37,877 bases of DNA. Origin: Dunaliella salina (Eukaryota; Chlorophyta; Chlorophyceae; Chlamydomonadales; Dunaliellaceae). The first letter of the stretch is position 1. Each line of letters opens with the position of its first letter. The notes beneath the pieces were generated by a model. The model had not been told where the DNA came from and made no database searches. It worked only from the letters and a program-made list of their open reading frames with translations. Of this stretch, positions 1 to 10,068 are shown piece after piece. The stretch is taken from positions 126,070 through 163,946 of the forward strand of contig MU070085.1 of assembly GCA_002284615.2 (NCBI GenBank), given 5' to 3'. The position numbers were made by a program, and so were the translations under genes.

Positions 1-22
1 CACACACACACACACACACACA
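1..22. repeat. (CA)n dinucleotide microsatellite
   Basis: Uninterrupted CA repeat at the left edge. It probably continues outside the window, so its true length is unknown. Confidence 0.95.
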
Positions 23-1663
23 GGAGGTTGCTGCAGCTGTGTTGGCTGCACAGGAAGGGGGCCAGCTCAACCAAGAGGATCAGCGATCACTGGCAAGCAG
101 TTTAAGCACAGACATGCAAGCCCTGCCCCGGCCCAGGCCACCGCAGGTGTGAAGGTCAAGGTTTGATGGGCTGTGTAGCAGGGCTCAAGCACCTAGCCAC
201 TCTAGTCATCCTTGCAGCCACTCTTGAGTGTCCACCAAAGGGGAGCCTGGAGCCAAACCAGAGCAGCAGCAATGACACATCATGTGAAATGAATGAGGTG
301 CTCAAAACCCCTGGTTTGTAGCACAGTTTGGGGTGCATCTGCGTGCATAGGGTCACTCCCATTGGTGCCCATACATAGCGAGGGTGTCTGACAGCGCAGT
401 CAGGGGTACCACAGCTGGAGCAGCTGCAAGATTGGCATGCAACCCATGCATGTCGCCCACCTCGACAGCAGAGGCAGCGTGTGTGGTTGTGCGACACCGT
501 TCAGTCCTCGGTGGTGGCTTCTGAGGGCATACATTGTACATCCTGACACTTTAGTGGTCTGCAGTGGTCTTCAAAGGCTGACGTGCGCATGGCCACACAG
601 ACCAGGTGCAGGTGTGAAGCAAACAGGGACATGGTGTGGGAGCTCATGACAGTGAGAAGAGCATGTGACTGCAGGCTTGGAGGGTGCAGGTGGACACAGC
701 ATAGCCATGCACTCACTGCACATGAGGAGGAGCGCGTCTCCTAGGACTGCACCTGACCATTTACAGGAGTGTATTGCTTTGTGTAGAGCACACGGCAAAT
801 GAGCAGGGACACACGACCAAGAGACCTTCCCAACCGGATGCACGTGGCTAGACTCAGAGGATGCTGCCATGAGTAACTTGCAGAGGCATTTTGTTACACA
901 GGGGATGGCAGTGAAGAGCTGTGTGTGCATGCCAGCACGGTGGGTCACCTGACAGTATTGGGATGTGCGCAGCCATAAGGAACGCAGAGCATAGCTGCTG
1001 GTTTGGTGCATACATCTTCCTGCAGTGCAGTGCTCATGTTCCTCATGTCTTCCTTGTTCTGGCATGCATTCCGAGGGACTCATGCTTGCATGGTGCACAT
1101 GCTTGGGGATTCCTTTTCCAAGGCTAGCAGCAAACCCGGATGCCAATGATGTGCTCAAAGATCCATGACTTTCTTTTCCTACAAGATGAAGAAGTTGCCA
1201 CTTATCTTCATTGCATGGTTCCTGCTGTGGAAGAGTGGGATGACTCCTTGTGCAACCTGCGGCATGCAAGCCTTTGGCGACAGATCTGACAGGAGTGAGA
1301 AGCTCGCTCCCAAGTAGCTTGTCTGTAGCGAGAGTTTTTTTGGTTTAGAGTTATTTGCAGTCTGTACATGGAGAGAAATGGCTACTTTGACCAATTTCAG
1401 GGTTGACAAGACAGCGTCAGACATGTGCACACAATCTTGTGAATGCCATGGTGAATCCAGGTTTTAGATCTCAAGCCCCCTGAGTTTGTTGAAGTACAGT
1501 ATAGTGCATTCAACATTCAAGGATGGGTTTGTAGGTTACAAAAACTCCACTGGTGACTGATGCATGCTCAGCATGAGGACGCAAGACACGCAACGGATCG
1601 GTAACGGACATCTGACTTTGTGTTCCTAGCCGTCTCTCAGTCTACCAGTGGCGTTGGAGATCT
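23..1663. other. Unassigned stretch without a recognisable gene
   Basis: The longest open frame (minus, 571-1269) is rich in Cys, His and Ser and shows no domain, as expected when GCATG/TGTGC-rich non-coding DNA is translated. No retroelement motif, terminal repeat or RNA gene was found by eye. It could be a gene's untranslated flank or an unrecognised repeat. Confidence 0.5.
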
Positions 1664-1669
1664 GTGTGT

Positions 1670-1980
1670 CTCTACAGATTTTTAAAGCTTCCTCTTTTTC
1701 TTTTTCTCTTTTCTTTTTGTAATCAGAAAGCCTGTCATTACACCAAGCCTGAGTTAATCTGCTTCCCCTTTCCTCCTGACATCAATTCAAGGATGATAAG
1801 GATCTTGGAGACAAATTGGCTGCAGGGAGCTGCAAATCCCCTTCACCAAAAAGGGCGGAGTTTGGAGGAGGAAAAGGTACAGAAATGCAGCCACGCTGAT
1901 CGGTGCAAGCATCTCCTTGCAGCCCTGTCTAATTTGTCAGGAATGATTTATGTGACAAAAGTGCAAGCACTGTCTTAAAA
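1670..1980 (-). repeat. LINE 3'-UTR-like remnant
   Basis: Shares scattered blocks (a CCCCTTTCCTC-like run, ACATCAATTCAAG, then CCCCTTCACC-like text) with 19860-19945 and, more weakly, with the 3' UTR of LINE A at 2100-2170. It is therefore probably a decayed 3' end of a related LINE on the minus strand. No coding domain is left. Confidence 0.35.
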
Positions 1981-2062
1981 AGGTTATGAAGCATCCGTGT
2001 TGCTGATCTCAGTGACTTATGGTGCGCCTCTTGCCGGCCTGTCATTGAAGCTTAAGGATACA

Positions 2063-2191
2063 TCAAGAAAAGAAAAAAGAAAAACTACGTAAGCAGAGAA
2101 ACTCTCCCTACATCAATTAAGGAAGAGGAGACACATAGGCTCAAGAAAGAGCCGTGTGCCCCCTCCACCACAAGGTATGAAAAAGAGAATG
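2063..2191 (-). other. LINE A 3' UTR and pyrimidine-rich tail
   Basis: The same block recurs in plus orientation at 16870-17006 and 35590-35716, and as family C variants at 15770-15860 and 33596-33700. It holds an inverted ACTCTCCCTACATCAATTAA segment and ends in a CTACGTAG(T)n(TTTTC)n-like tail. A conserved 3' terminus is expected of the sequence a LINE RT recognises. Confidence 0.7.
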
Positions 2192-2740
2192 CTAATGTGG
2201 ATCTTGAGGGTTACTATAAGCAACTGGCTCTAGAACTTGGCTGTGGGAAGTATTCTTGTCTTCAATAGCGCGGCGTGTGGTAACTAGTTTGTGGGCATAT
2301 TGGACAGAATGGGCATGAAGTTGTTGAGCAATCTTCGTGGCACGCTGGTGATCCAATCCTAGTTGTTTGGATTGCTTCAGGGTATGCTCAGTGTAAATAG
2401 TTCCACCTACACCCAGGAGAATAGGGTGAATTGTAACAGCTTTAGCGTANATAAGTTTACAAAGGTCTGCATGCTGCTGTTTTGCCGCGTTCAACTGATG
2501 CNCTGNCCTTGTGTCTNCACANAACTTGATTTCTATNAGGTGCNCATGGCGTTCATTTGCATGAAGTTCATGGGGTTGCCTCATGCGGCTAGTTCTGGTG
2601 GTCTTAAGTGAAAAAATGCGCAAAGCGTGAAGGGAACGGGTAGGAGAAACACCGTTAGAAGCACGTTTGGCATTGAAAGGAATGATCAGAACAGCATCAG
2701 GGCAACTGGAGTTGAGTCTTTCCTCTCCGGCAGGTTGCAA
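2192..2740 (-). pseudogene. LINE A restriction-like endonuclease (RLE) domain
   Basis: C-terminal PD-(D/E)XK-type nuclease that would nick target DNA. Visible: a PDAVLI block near residue 14 (preceded by Cys where other copies have Arg), an IEIK block (E-x-K, interrupted by ambiguous bases), the conserved AAKQQHADLC helix, ILLGVGGTIYTEHTL, and a C-terminal tail ending SVQYAHKLVTTRRAIE. The spacing between PD and E-x-K is long (about 50-60 residues). The same blocks occur in the copies at 15888, 33111 and 33730 and in family B at 12790, which supports a real protein domain. Seven ambiguous bases make exact residues uncertain. It closes the A-family reading frame before the 3' UTR. Confidence 0.75.
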
Positions 2741-3384
2741 GGGAAGAAGTAGGCAGGTAAAGTTCTGTTTGAGGCATGTGAAGGGAGTTGGAGGTTGTGT
2801 TGAGCAAGCTTAAAGTCGCTTCCTATGTCTGTGTATACTTGGCCTGCCCCTACAGGGCATTTGCTGAGGGCTTTTGTAGTCTTTCTGCCTGCGATGTTAT
2901 GGCGCTCAGTTTTCATGTTGGAGATGATGTGGTTTTGGCAGCCTGAGAGCATGTGTAGTGTGCTATCCAAGTGATGGCAGCCTGGTCCCAGCAGGGGCAA
3001 GATGGATCAGTTGACCTTTTGAACGTACTGCATGTTTTTGGTTGTAGAGGGTACCTGTGCGGTACTGCAGGATGGTACGCTTCATGGATACAAAAATTTT
3101 GGGCATATTTCGGAAGGCATTGCTGGTTTTTTTATCTACTTGCGGTAATAAGTTTTTATAGTAAGAGTAGTAGCCTGTTTTGGCAATGGCATTTCCAAGC
3201 TTGTGTTTAGAATGCATGTGGGATTTGAGGGCATCTCGAAGATTGGGGAAATAGGTGAGCTTGTGGGCGGGTGGTGGACCTGCAGATGTGCCTGCAGCAT
3301 GCACTCTTTCTTCCTTGGCTAACCAGAAAATGTTTGTAAATGGATTTCCACCAGGACCTGCACCAGGAATCTCGGTGTCTGCCA
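2741..3384 (-). pseudogene. LINE A zinc-knuckle region between RNase H and RLE
   Basis: Broken reading frames include the block YRTGTLYNQKHAVR and then a Cys/His cluster CHHLDSTLHMLSGC followed by TERHNIAGR. The arrangement Cys, Cys, His, Cys upstream of a PD-(D/E)XK domain matches the CCHC motif that precedes the RLE in R2-type and Dualen-type LINEs. Family C shows the better preserved version CPLCGEFDSALH...GC. At least one frameshift separates the knuckle from the RLE. The upstream part (GPGGNPFTNIFWLAKE) is conserved in the copy at 32540-32600. Confidence 0.65.
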
Positions 3385-3830
3385 CGCAGTTCTGGGCTTG
3401 CTTTGCTTGATGTTATGTAATAGCAACTGCACATTCATTTCCAGCGATGCCAGCATGGGACTTTACCTTGTAAATTCGAAGTTTGGTATGGAAGTCTTTA
3501 ATGAGAGTTGGAATCCTTTTAAGGACGTCTCCTTGGATATGCCTCAGATGTCTTTCAGGATAAAGAAGTTGTTTATGTATTTGGTTGAATGAGATGAGGC
3601 TGTCTGATGCAACATCTGCATTTTTGGTGATGATAGCAGCAGCAATTGCTGCTGATTCAGCTCTAGTGATGGTTTTAGCAATTCCAGCACCGTTTGGTTC
3701 TGCGAAGTTCTTGCTGTCAGTGGACGGGCAGTAGACGCCTGCTCCAATTTCTTGCTTACCGTTATGGACAAGGCAGCTGCCATCTGTGTGTGCCCAGGTT
3801 CTCCAGTCAGCAACTTTGAGAGTTAGGAGA
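3385..3830 (-). pseudogene. LINE A RNase H domain
   Basis: RNase H would degrade the RNA strand of the RNA:cDNA hybrid. Visible in order on the minus strand: TDGSC (first catalytic Asp, near 3774-3785), IGAGVYCPSTDSKNF, ITRAESAAIAAAI (the expected Glu, E of RAE), ASDSLISFNQI, and YKVKSHAGIAGNECAVAI. The final catalytic Asp of the usual GNExAD pattern reads Val here, and Gly in the plus-strand copy at 32460, while family B keeps Asp. The frame is interrupted. It lies between the methyltransferase-like and knuckle modules. Confidence 0.75.
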
Positions 3831-4049
3831 GTATATATGGTACGTACTACTAGTATCTAGTAGATTGGCTGGGCACCAAGTCTGTATCTTGGGTACTCAT
3901 GTGTGAATTTCTAGGGTGCTTGGAGACGTGTTGTTTGTCAAATGGGAGGCGTTCCATTATTTATTAAAACCTGGTATGTGAGCATGCATGGGATTTAGGA
4001 CAGGGTGGCTGCTGACGTTCGTCAGCTTCCACTCTGTGGCTTCTTTCAA

Positions 4050-4900
4050 ATCTCCTTTCAGGCCCTGTAGCCAGTCTGTGTTATGGTTGTCAAGATGGAC
4101 TCGAGCTGCAGTCTTCCAAACAAAAAAGATACGAAGGTCCCAGGTATGCTAGGCAAAGGTATCTCTTGGTTAGGGCAGGATTGAGGGGCACTGTAACAAA
4201 GTTTTTCGCGAGGTATGGTTCCAAGTTCGTAACAGAGGTGGGGGCAGACAGTGGCAAGTTTGGTAGGGGTTGGTTATCATGTTCTTATTCCAAGCCGGAG
4301 AAAACATGAATGTAGCAGTGGCCTCTGTGTTGAGAATGGCAGAGTAGATGGCATGTTGCAAAGCTTGGGTCATGTTTCCCTCGTCATAAATGGGATGGCA
4401 GACTGAGAAGCCTGAGAATTTGGATGAGAAGGAATTATGCATGGCACCAAAAAGAGCGTCCAAAAATTCTGGTATTGTGGGTTGTGGTCTAGTGTGGAGG
4501 CCATGGCCATTTTTTCTTGGGCTGCCAAAGCTCATTTTTGGAAGGCGGTATGAGTGTGAGTTGGAAGGGCTCGTGAAAAGGAGTCTTTGATCTTTTTGCT
4601 AGAGTATTTTCTTTCAAGCATGGATTTGCGGGAAAGGAGCCCTTGCAGCTCAGTAGCAAAGCTGCCAGGGGCTGGTGTTATTTTCTCGTGCATGCCAGCA
4701 AGCTTGGCCCCATAAAAAGCCCTGTAGAGGATTTGGAAGCGGTTCGTGGATATCATACCAACACACTTGCCTTGTGTATTGTATATGCAAGCCATGTGCG
4801 CCGTGTATATTTCTGGGAGGTGAGGGGGGAAGGAGTAGGAGGGGATTGTCTGTGGGATCCTGTCTCTGATGATGCTGGATGAGGGGGTTGCTGATCCGTG
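4050..4900 (-). pseudogene. LINE A methyltransferase-like domain (PCIF1-like)
   Basis: Two overlapping frames carry a domain also found at 17007-18028 and 31036-31860. The N-terminal half has IYNTQGKCVGM and SFATELQGLLSRKSM. The C-terminal half has FGAMHNSFSSKFSGFSVCHP followed by IYDEG, then ATATFMFSPAWNKN. The order FG...(C)HPIYD...FMF-PxW is what I know of PCIF1-type N6-adenine methyltransferases (FG, then NPPF, then a VFIPxW-like strand). In this family His replaces the first Asn of the NPPF/DPPY-type motif. Identification is by pattern only; substrate and activity are unknown. Frameshifts break this copy. Confidence 0.5.
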
Positions 4901-5214
4901 TACTTCACGAGGTCATCCTCGCGCAGTCAATATTCACATGAGCCTATAGGTTTTATGTCTGCTTGTGAATTAGTGGGGTTTGTATCAAAAGTAATCTTGC
5001 TGCGCAATTCTGTGTCCATTTTCTGCTGCCATACATTGGTTTCACCAGGTTTTGCAAAGCCCTGTCTTTCCAGATTTGAGAGGGTAGAATCTGCTGTGGG
5101 TGTTGAGAGCTTAGGCTCGCTCTGTTGTGCTTTGAACTGAAGCAAACACTGTGGCACTCTTTAAATTTAGGCCACGTCTCCTGTAGATCCTCTGATTCCC
5201 AGGAGGGCTTCCAT

Positions 5215-5530
5215 GTGACCCTCCTGAGTTCTTGTTTAGTCTGCCGCTCTCTTTCAAATTTTTTGGGCACCATTTAGGTTTGCACAGGCGGGACATGCCC
5301 ATGTGTCAGCTGTTGCAATCTATTGTCTTTGCTCATCCGAGTAGCATCCAAGCTCCTTCATGCATCCCCAATTGGACGTCCGGTGGCACACATCACAAAT
5401 GTACATATCAGGAAGTGAATGCTCCAAGGTTCCAGTTTCTTAACTTTGGTAATAATTGCATACTTGGCATCAGGCACACTCAATATCAGTGCGAGCAGCA
5501 GGTGAGACATCTTCAGGCACAAGATTAGCT
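5215..5530 (-). pseudogene. LINE A PHD-type zinc finger
   Basis: On the minus strand a Cys-rich block reads, in pieces, CQVCNYYQS, then YICDVCHRTSNWGCMKELG, then TWACPACANLN. This matches the C4-H-C3 pattern of a PHD finger, and the copy at 30150-30385 has the histidine (HHWAC) that here is Asn (SNWGC). In-frame stops break this copy. PHD fingers bind histone tails, so a chromatin-reading role for the retrotransposon protein is plausible but inferred. Confidence 0.65.
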
Positions 5531-5565
5531 TGTTTGAAAAGTGGCAGGGCCCATTTTTTCAATTA

Positions 5566-6639
5566 TCATAGGTGCGTAATGCGTGTGATATTCCACTTGG
5601 AGGTGGGCGGGGGAGCTTGATTGTTCTTTCTTGTTCTCTGCAAAAAAAATTTCCAATTATCTATGTGAGTGATATCTAAATCATGATAGAAGATAGAACT
5701 GAAAGCATGGCTAACAGTAGTCTCTTTAGCAAGTTTTTCAGCTGTATTTTTCCTATAATTCCAGACTTTTGGGCCTTGGGAAAGGGAGCTTAGAGAGTGG
5801 ATGGCTGGGGAAATGATCTCTCTGTCTGTGTGGAGCAATTGTTGCCACTTCTTTCTGGGTCTGTTTGTTTGAGTATCTAGGCTGTGCGGAGTATGAGTTT
5901 GTGTCTGAGGATAGAAACAATCATCTGTCTGATGTTGATGGTTAGTGCTGGGGGGGTTGGGCTGTGTAGGGATATAGTGAGCAGTGCTCAGACAAGCATG
6001 TGAACTGCTATCATTTGGGCTAGCCTGGCTGAATTGGGACACGGAAGAAGAGGTGTTTCTCAACGCTGAGCATGTGCGCTTGCTGCGGTGGCCCTTCTGC
6101 ACTAGTATCTTGCACGGCAGGAGCCAGAGTATCCAGGCTTGCAGTGAATTTGTCTGTTGAGGGGTGGAGTGCTTGTGTGGGAATGATGTTGAGTGTAGCA
6201 TTGAGCGAGTTCTTTTGCTGCGTGGCTCCTCTAGTGATTGCACATCCATTACGTTTGAAAGTTGTTGTGTTGCAGGACAATTAATGGGTGTAAGATGGTT
6301 GAGTGCACGTCTGAGGCGGCGTCCTGTGTGTTCATGGGTGTAGAAAGATGTGGAACGAGGCTGTGGCGGTGGCACTGCTTGAGTGGGGGGGATGAAGCTA
6401 GGCTGGGGGTTTGTTCGTTGGAAAATCTGGGTGTGGGGAGGCTGTTCCCCACCCATGCTGGTATTGGTAAGGCCGCTCATGTGAGTGTTGTTGATTTGAC
6501 GGTAGGCCGGGAGGGTATTTGCCTCAGTATTTTTGCAGGCCATGATCTTTTGGATTGAGGATGTGTTCAATTCTTCTTGTGGAGCAAGGTTGACAAGAGC
6601 TGCCAGCCTGTTCAGTGCAATCTTACATTTGTTGTTCAA
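5566..6639 (-). pseudogene. LINE A basic low-complexity linker
   Basis: Open frame of 357 codons, rich in Pro, Gln, Thr and Ser, between RT and PHD finger. Two similar basic patches, EEPRSKRTRSML and KGHRSKRTCSAL, look like nuclear-localisation-type motifs or an internal duplication. The C-terminal part (REIISPAIHSLSSLSQGPKVWN) recurs in the copies at 27540-27690 and 29850-29960. No catalytic motif is seen. The conserved position suggests a spacer or RNA/DNA-binding role, but the sequence does not prove either. Confidence 0.6.
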
Positions 6640-7320
6640 CTTGGGGTGTTTAGCCTGAAGTTGAGAGACTGAAATGTAAGCTCATGTAGCCTGCTGATAC
6701 CCATATTCAGCAGAGGTTGCATAATGCAGGTGATGAGAGTAGGGAGGTTGTGAGGAGGAGGTCTGTGCAAGGTGAGGGCTTCACAAATGTGCTCTAGCTC
6801 CTCTTTGGACACACTAATGCCATTTTTGATGAGATGGAGCTTGCTGGAATGCACGCTAGTCAGCTGGCGGGTGCGCATATTAAAGTCGAGCTGACGTTTG
6901 ATGTGCAGATTTGTTCTTTCTTGTTTGGTGAGGTAGGTTTCAGATAAAGTATTTAGGTGTTCTATCTGTTTAGTTAGGAGGTTGAGGCTAACTGTGCGGT
7001 GTCTTGCTGAGGGGTCCTCAAGGCTGGAAGAGAGGGAAAAAGCCTGGCGTCTATGGTACTCTACACAGATTGAAGTGCGTCCTAGTCCAAAATTATCAAA
7101 ATCTTCACGGACCATTGCAGCAGCTGTGCTTTTTCAGAGTTTGTGTTTGTGTTTGACCATTTTTTCCATCATGGTGTCCCAGATGATAAGGTCAGTTGGG
7201 GTGCAGGGAGTTACTGCAAAAGAGTAAGCAAGGCTAGGGATTACGGCTGTGCGGACTATGTTTAGCACTTGGCATGGGGATGCATAGGATGCGTCGAGAT
7301 TATCTAGCTTATTTTTGAGG
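6636..7320 (-). pseudogene. LINE A post-RT (thumb) region
   Basis: Minus-strand frame with FDNFGLGRTSICVEYHRRQA, HRTVSLNLLTKQIEHLNTLS and RTNLHIKRQLDFNMRTRQL. The same text occurs on the plus strand at 15480-15740, joined to the end of the RT domain there, which fixes its place directly after the RT. Leu/Arg-rich helices are typical of the LINE RT thumb and connection region. The frame is separated from the RT core by stops near 7225-7325. Confidence 0.65.
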
Positions 7321-7322
7321 TT

Positions 7323-8258
7323 TTAAGTCATACGCTGAATCTGGTGCTTCCAGTTAAGGTCCATTGTCATCTGAACTCCTAGATAGAGGAAGGGCTCACT
7401 TGAGGCGAGGAACTGGGCTTTCTGTCCTTGGATTTCTGTTTTCCCCTGAAGCCTTTGGTGGAGAGCTTGAGATGGAGTCACTCCATTGTGATCTTTCCGA
7501 GAGTGGATGTGTAGAATGCCGGTAGCTTTAGTCTTGCTGCCGGAAATAATGAGTGCGGCCCAGTCAGAGTAGAGAGTGAGTTCTCTGGCTTGTACTTTCA
7601 AGTCTTGTATTGTGCTAGTTGGACAGAGGAGGTCATCAGCGAAGGCAGCGCTGCTAAGTTTATTTGCAAGGTAGTTGTCGATGGTGTTTTGGTCTGGGAC
7701 ACAACCATGTTTATAGCCGCGCCCCCCAAAATGCAGCCAACGCAGGAGGGGCTCCATGTAGAGGAGAAAGAGTGAGAGTGTATCACCTTGAATTGTACCT
7801 CTGTCAACATGAATTTGCTTATTGCTAACCCCTGAAGGCAGTCTTAGTTGAGTAGTTGCATTTTCATATAAACTTTTGACGGTGTCTATGGCATCAGTGG
7901 GGAAGCCCAAATCGTACATTATCCAGAGCATCCTGTCATGGTCAGTAGTGTTGAAGGCTGAGGTGAAATCTACAATGAGAGCATAGATGTCTTTTCCAAC
8001 AATTTTGGCATCTTCAAGTCCCATGATGACATTCTGGAGTTGGTGGATAGTATCTTTTTGATTCCGGAAGCCAGCTTGTGTAGAGCTCAGGAGGGAGTGT
8101 GCTTCTGCATACTCATAGTAGTAACTATGCGCGTCCAGAGTTTGTAGAGCGTGTTGGCTAGTCCAATGGGCCTGTAGGAGGATATATCTGTCTCCTCTCC
8201 TTTATTTTTGTCAATGAGGATAGTCTCACTGGTTTTCCAACGGGGTGAGGCGCATAGC
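7323..8258 (-). pseudogene. LINE A reverse transcriptase, C-terminal part of the palm
   Basis: RNA-dependent DNA polymerase for target-primed reverse transcription. Minus-strand blocks: SSYRPIGLANTLYKLW (about 8145-8192), FRNQKDTIHQLQN, YALIVDFTSAFNTTDHDRML (first catalytic Asp in VDFTSAF), RGTIQGDTLSLFLLYMEPLL and SSAAFADDLLCP (FADD catalytic pair at 7632-7643), followed by LGVQMTMDLNWKHQIQRMT. All main RT motifs from fingers to palm are visible. A frameshift near 8030-8100 separates the SSYRPIGL block from the rest. The N-terminal RT part lies beyond the nested LINE at 8271-9346. Confidence 0.85.
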
Positions 8259-8270
8259 CCACATGATGAT

Positions 8271-9346
8271 TTAGATTTAGATTTACATTTGGGGACCTTC
8301 AGCCAGATTGTTCGACTGATCAGCCTGTGACTGGTCCTTGCCAGCCAACATAGTATCCATAAGCTCAGAAATAAACAAACAAAGCTTGTTGTTGTGTTGC
8401 AAGAGGAAATCCTGCACACCCTGGACACTAACTTGCTGTAAATAAGGTTGTTCCATTGAAAAAACACCTGAGAAGCAGTTGAACAGATAAGCATACTTTC
8501 TCCTCAAATCACAAACAGCTGCGTTTGTGCACGTCAAAAGGGCATGGACTTCATCCTGAATCTCAGAACTAGAACAGCAATCACACACAAGAGAGTTTTG
8601 AGAATCCCAAGCCGCTGTCTCTACCTTCAACCTGTGTGCCCTACTAGGACTTAGTAAGTCTGAAACGGCTAACATTCCTTACGACATGTTGAGACAGATC
8701 CAAATGCATGTGTCTCGGTAAGCGGGCTGGGGCACGCACATTGTGGTCAAAAGGCACTGCAAACAAAGTTTGATAGGTTGCCAATTTACTGTAAGTCTCC
8801 CGAGGGTTTACTCCCTCAACATCTCTCCACACTGCCCGCAACCTGTGCCTTAGGTCAGCAGTGAACTCTTGCATAGAAATAGGTGTACCCTGCCGCACAG
8901 CTTCAACAAAGGAATCACAGCGCCGCAACCCTTGCAAGGCAACTAAAACTTGAGCTGTCCAACAAGAAGGCTCACGAGAATGAATNTTCAGNTCCGCTTT
9001 CAGCACGCTTCTCAGCGTCTCGCTATTGGACNTGAGCATNCNATTATACATTTTAACAACAGATCTGAACCAATAAAACTGGAGCGGCTCATGACCACAC
9101 TCCCGCAAAACAGCCCAGTTTGGAGTGGTACGTTTGACACCCAGCGTGCTTTTTAGATAACTCATGTGCCGCACTTGCAGGTCACTCGCAAACTCCTTGC
9201 CCTCTTTAAAGTACTCAGTTCCCCACACCTGCCCTGCATACAGTCCAGCCGGAACCACATACATCTTCCCAAGCCACAGAGAGACATATGGCCTATTTGC
9301 CAGAGAGTGCTCACAAACAAATTGACGGACCCGAAAAGCAGACGAT
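8271..9346 (-). mobile_element. Nested 5'-truncated L1-like LINE
   Basis: Interrupts the LINE A RT and is bounded by a 12-bp direct repeat CCACATGATGAT (8259-8270 and 9347-9358), a target-site duplication. Minus-strand protein: VCEHSLANRPYVSLWLG, PAGLYAGQVWGTEYFKEG, VKRTTPNWAVLRECGHEPLQ, then a Cys/His motif CDCCSSSEIQDEVHALLTC. This is the C-terminal part of an L1-like ORF2, downstream of the RT. The 3' end is a short ATCTAA-type repeat tail (plus strand TTAGATTTAGATTTA) directly next to the target duplication. Related copies lie at 14806-15017 and 26129-27366. Confidence 0.85.
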
Positions 9347-10060
9347 CCACATGATGATGACGAGCTTATGAATGCTCTCTTGGATCTTGGGGGAGAGCAT
9401 TCTAAGGATCTCATTCACAATGCCATCTGGACCTGGTGATTGGTTATTACTAAGGGTTTTGATGCATGCATTAAAGACACTTTTATCCATAATTTTGGAG
9501 TGGAGCCATTCTCTTTGATCCTTCCCTTCCAATTCGTCTTGTGTGATCCTTGACTGTAGAATAAATGGGTCTGGCACATTTCCATAATGATTAGACTGCT
9601 CCCAGGGATAATTACGTGGGGCTTTGTGTGGAAGATATTTGCCATTATTTTTTATATTTACTGCCTTCATAGCCTGTGTGTAATAGTGATCAACAATTTG
9701 TGCCTGCTTGGTTGGTTCAGTCTTAATATTACCTGTCTCTGGGTCTCGGAGTGCTTGGAGACCTGTTCTCAGCTGTGCATCATTGTCTTTAAAAAATTCC
9801 TTGTGTGCTTGTCTGGGGTTTGTATTGATTGTTTTTTGCATCTTTTTACAAGCAATGTTGTAGCTGTCTTTATTACGGGTTCATCTATGTAAGTAATGGC
9901 CTGTTCAGCGCTCTCTGAGAGCTCTTGCAATTGTGGAAGAGGAGGAATATGAAGTTGAAGATTATTAAGTTTGGAGATGGCTTTATTAAGATCCGCATTT
10001 CCCCTATTTTGCTTCAAAATGGTGGAGGTGCAGTCAGTTGTGTTGATGGCAAGGAAGGTC
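9347..10060 (-). pseudogene. LINE A reverse transcriptase, N-terminal part
   Basis: Minus-strand text just upstream of the nested insertion has NNQSPGPDGIVNEILRM (RT motif 0/1 region, 9400-9450) and IQESIHKLVIIMW, which continues in the family into the block found at 8150-8255. Upstream lies a linker frame (INTNPRQAHKEFFKDNDAQL) and a helical segment LNKAISKLNNLQLHIPPLPQ. Several frame changes occur. The SPGPDG block is a strong LINE RT signature and also occurs at 28555-28575 in the plus-strand copy as a degraded version. Confidence 0.75.
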
Positions 10061-10068
10061 AGCTGAGA

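Noticed and set aside
156..497. CxxC-like cluster (ACQSCSCSSCGTPDC) suggesting a MYND-type finger
   Set aside because: The ligand spacing does not fit MYND or other known fingers, and the frame has no homologous copy in the window.
571..1269. Minus-strand frame of 232 codons, Cys/His-rich, possible zinc-finger protein
   Set aside because: Cys and His are spread without a repeating ligand spacing, and the composition follows TGC/CAT-rich DNA; overlapping frames on both strands are equally open.
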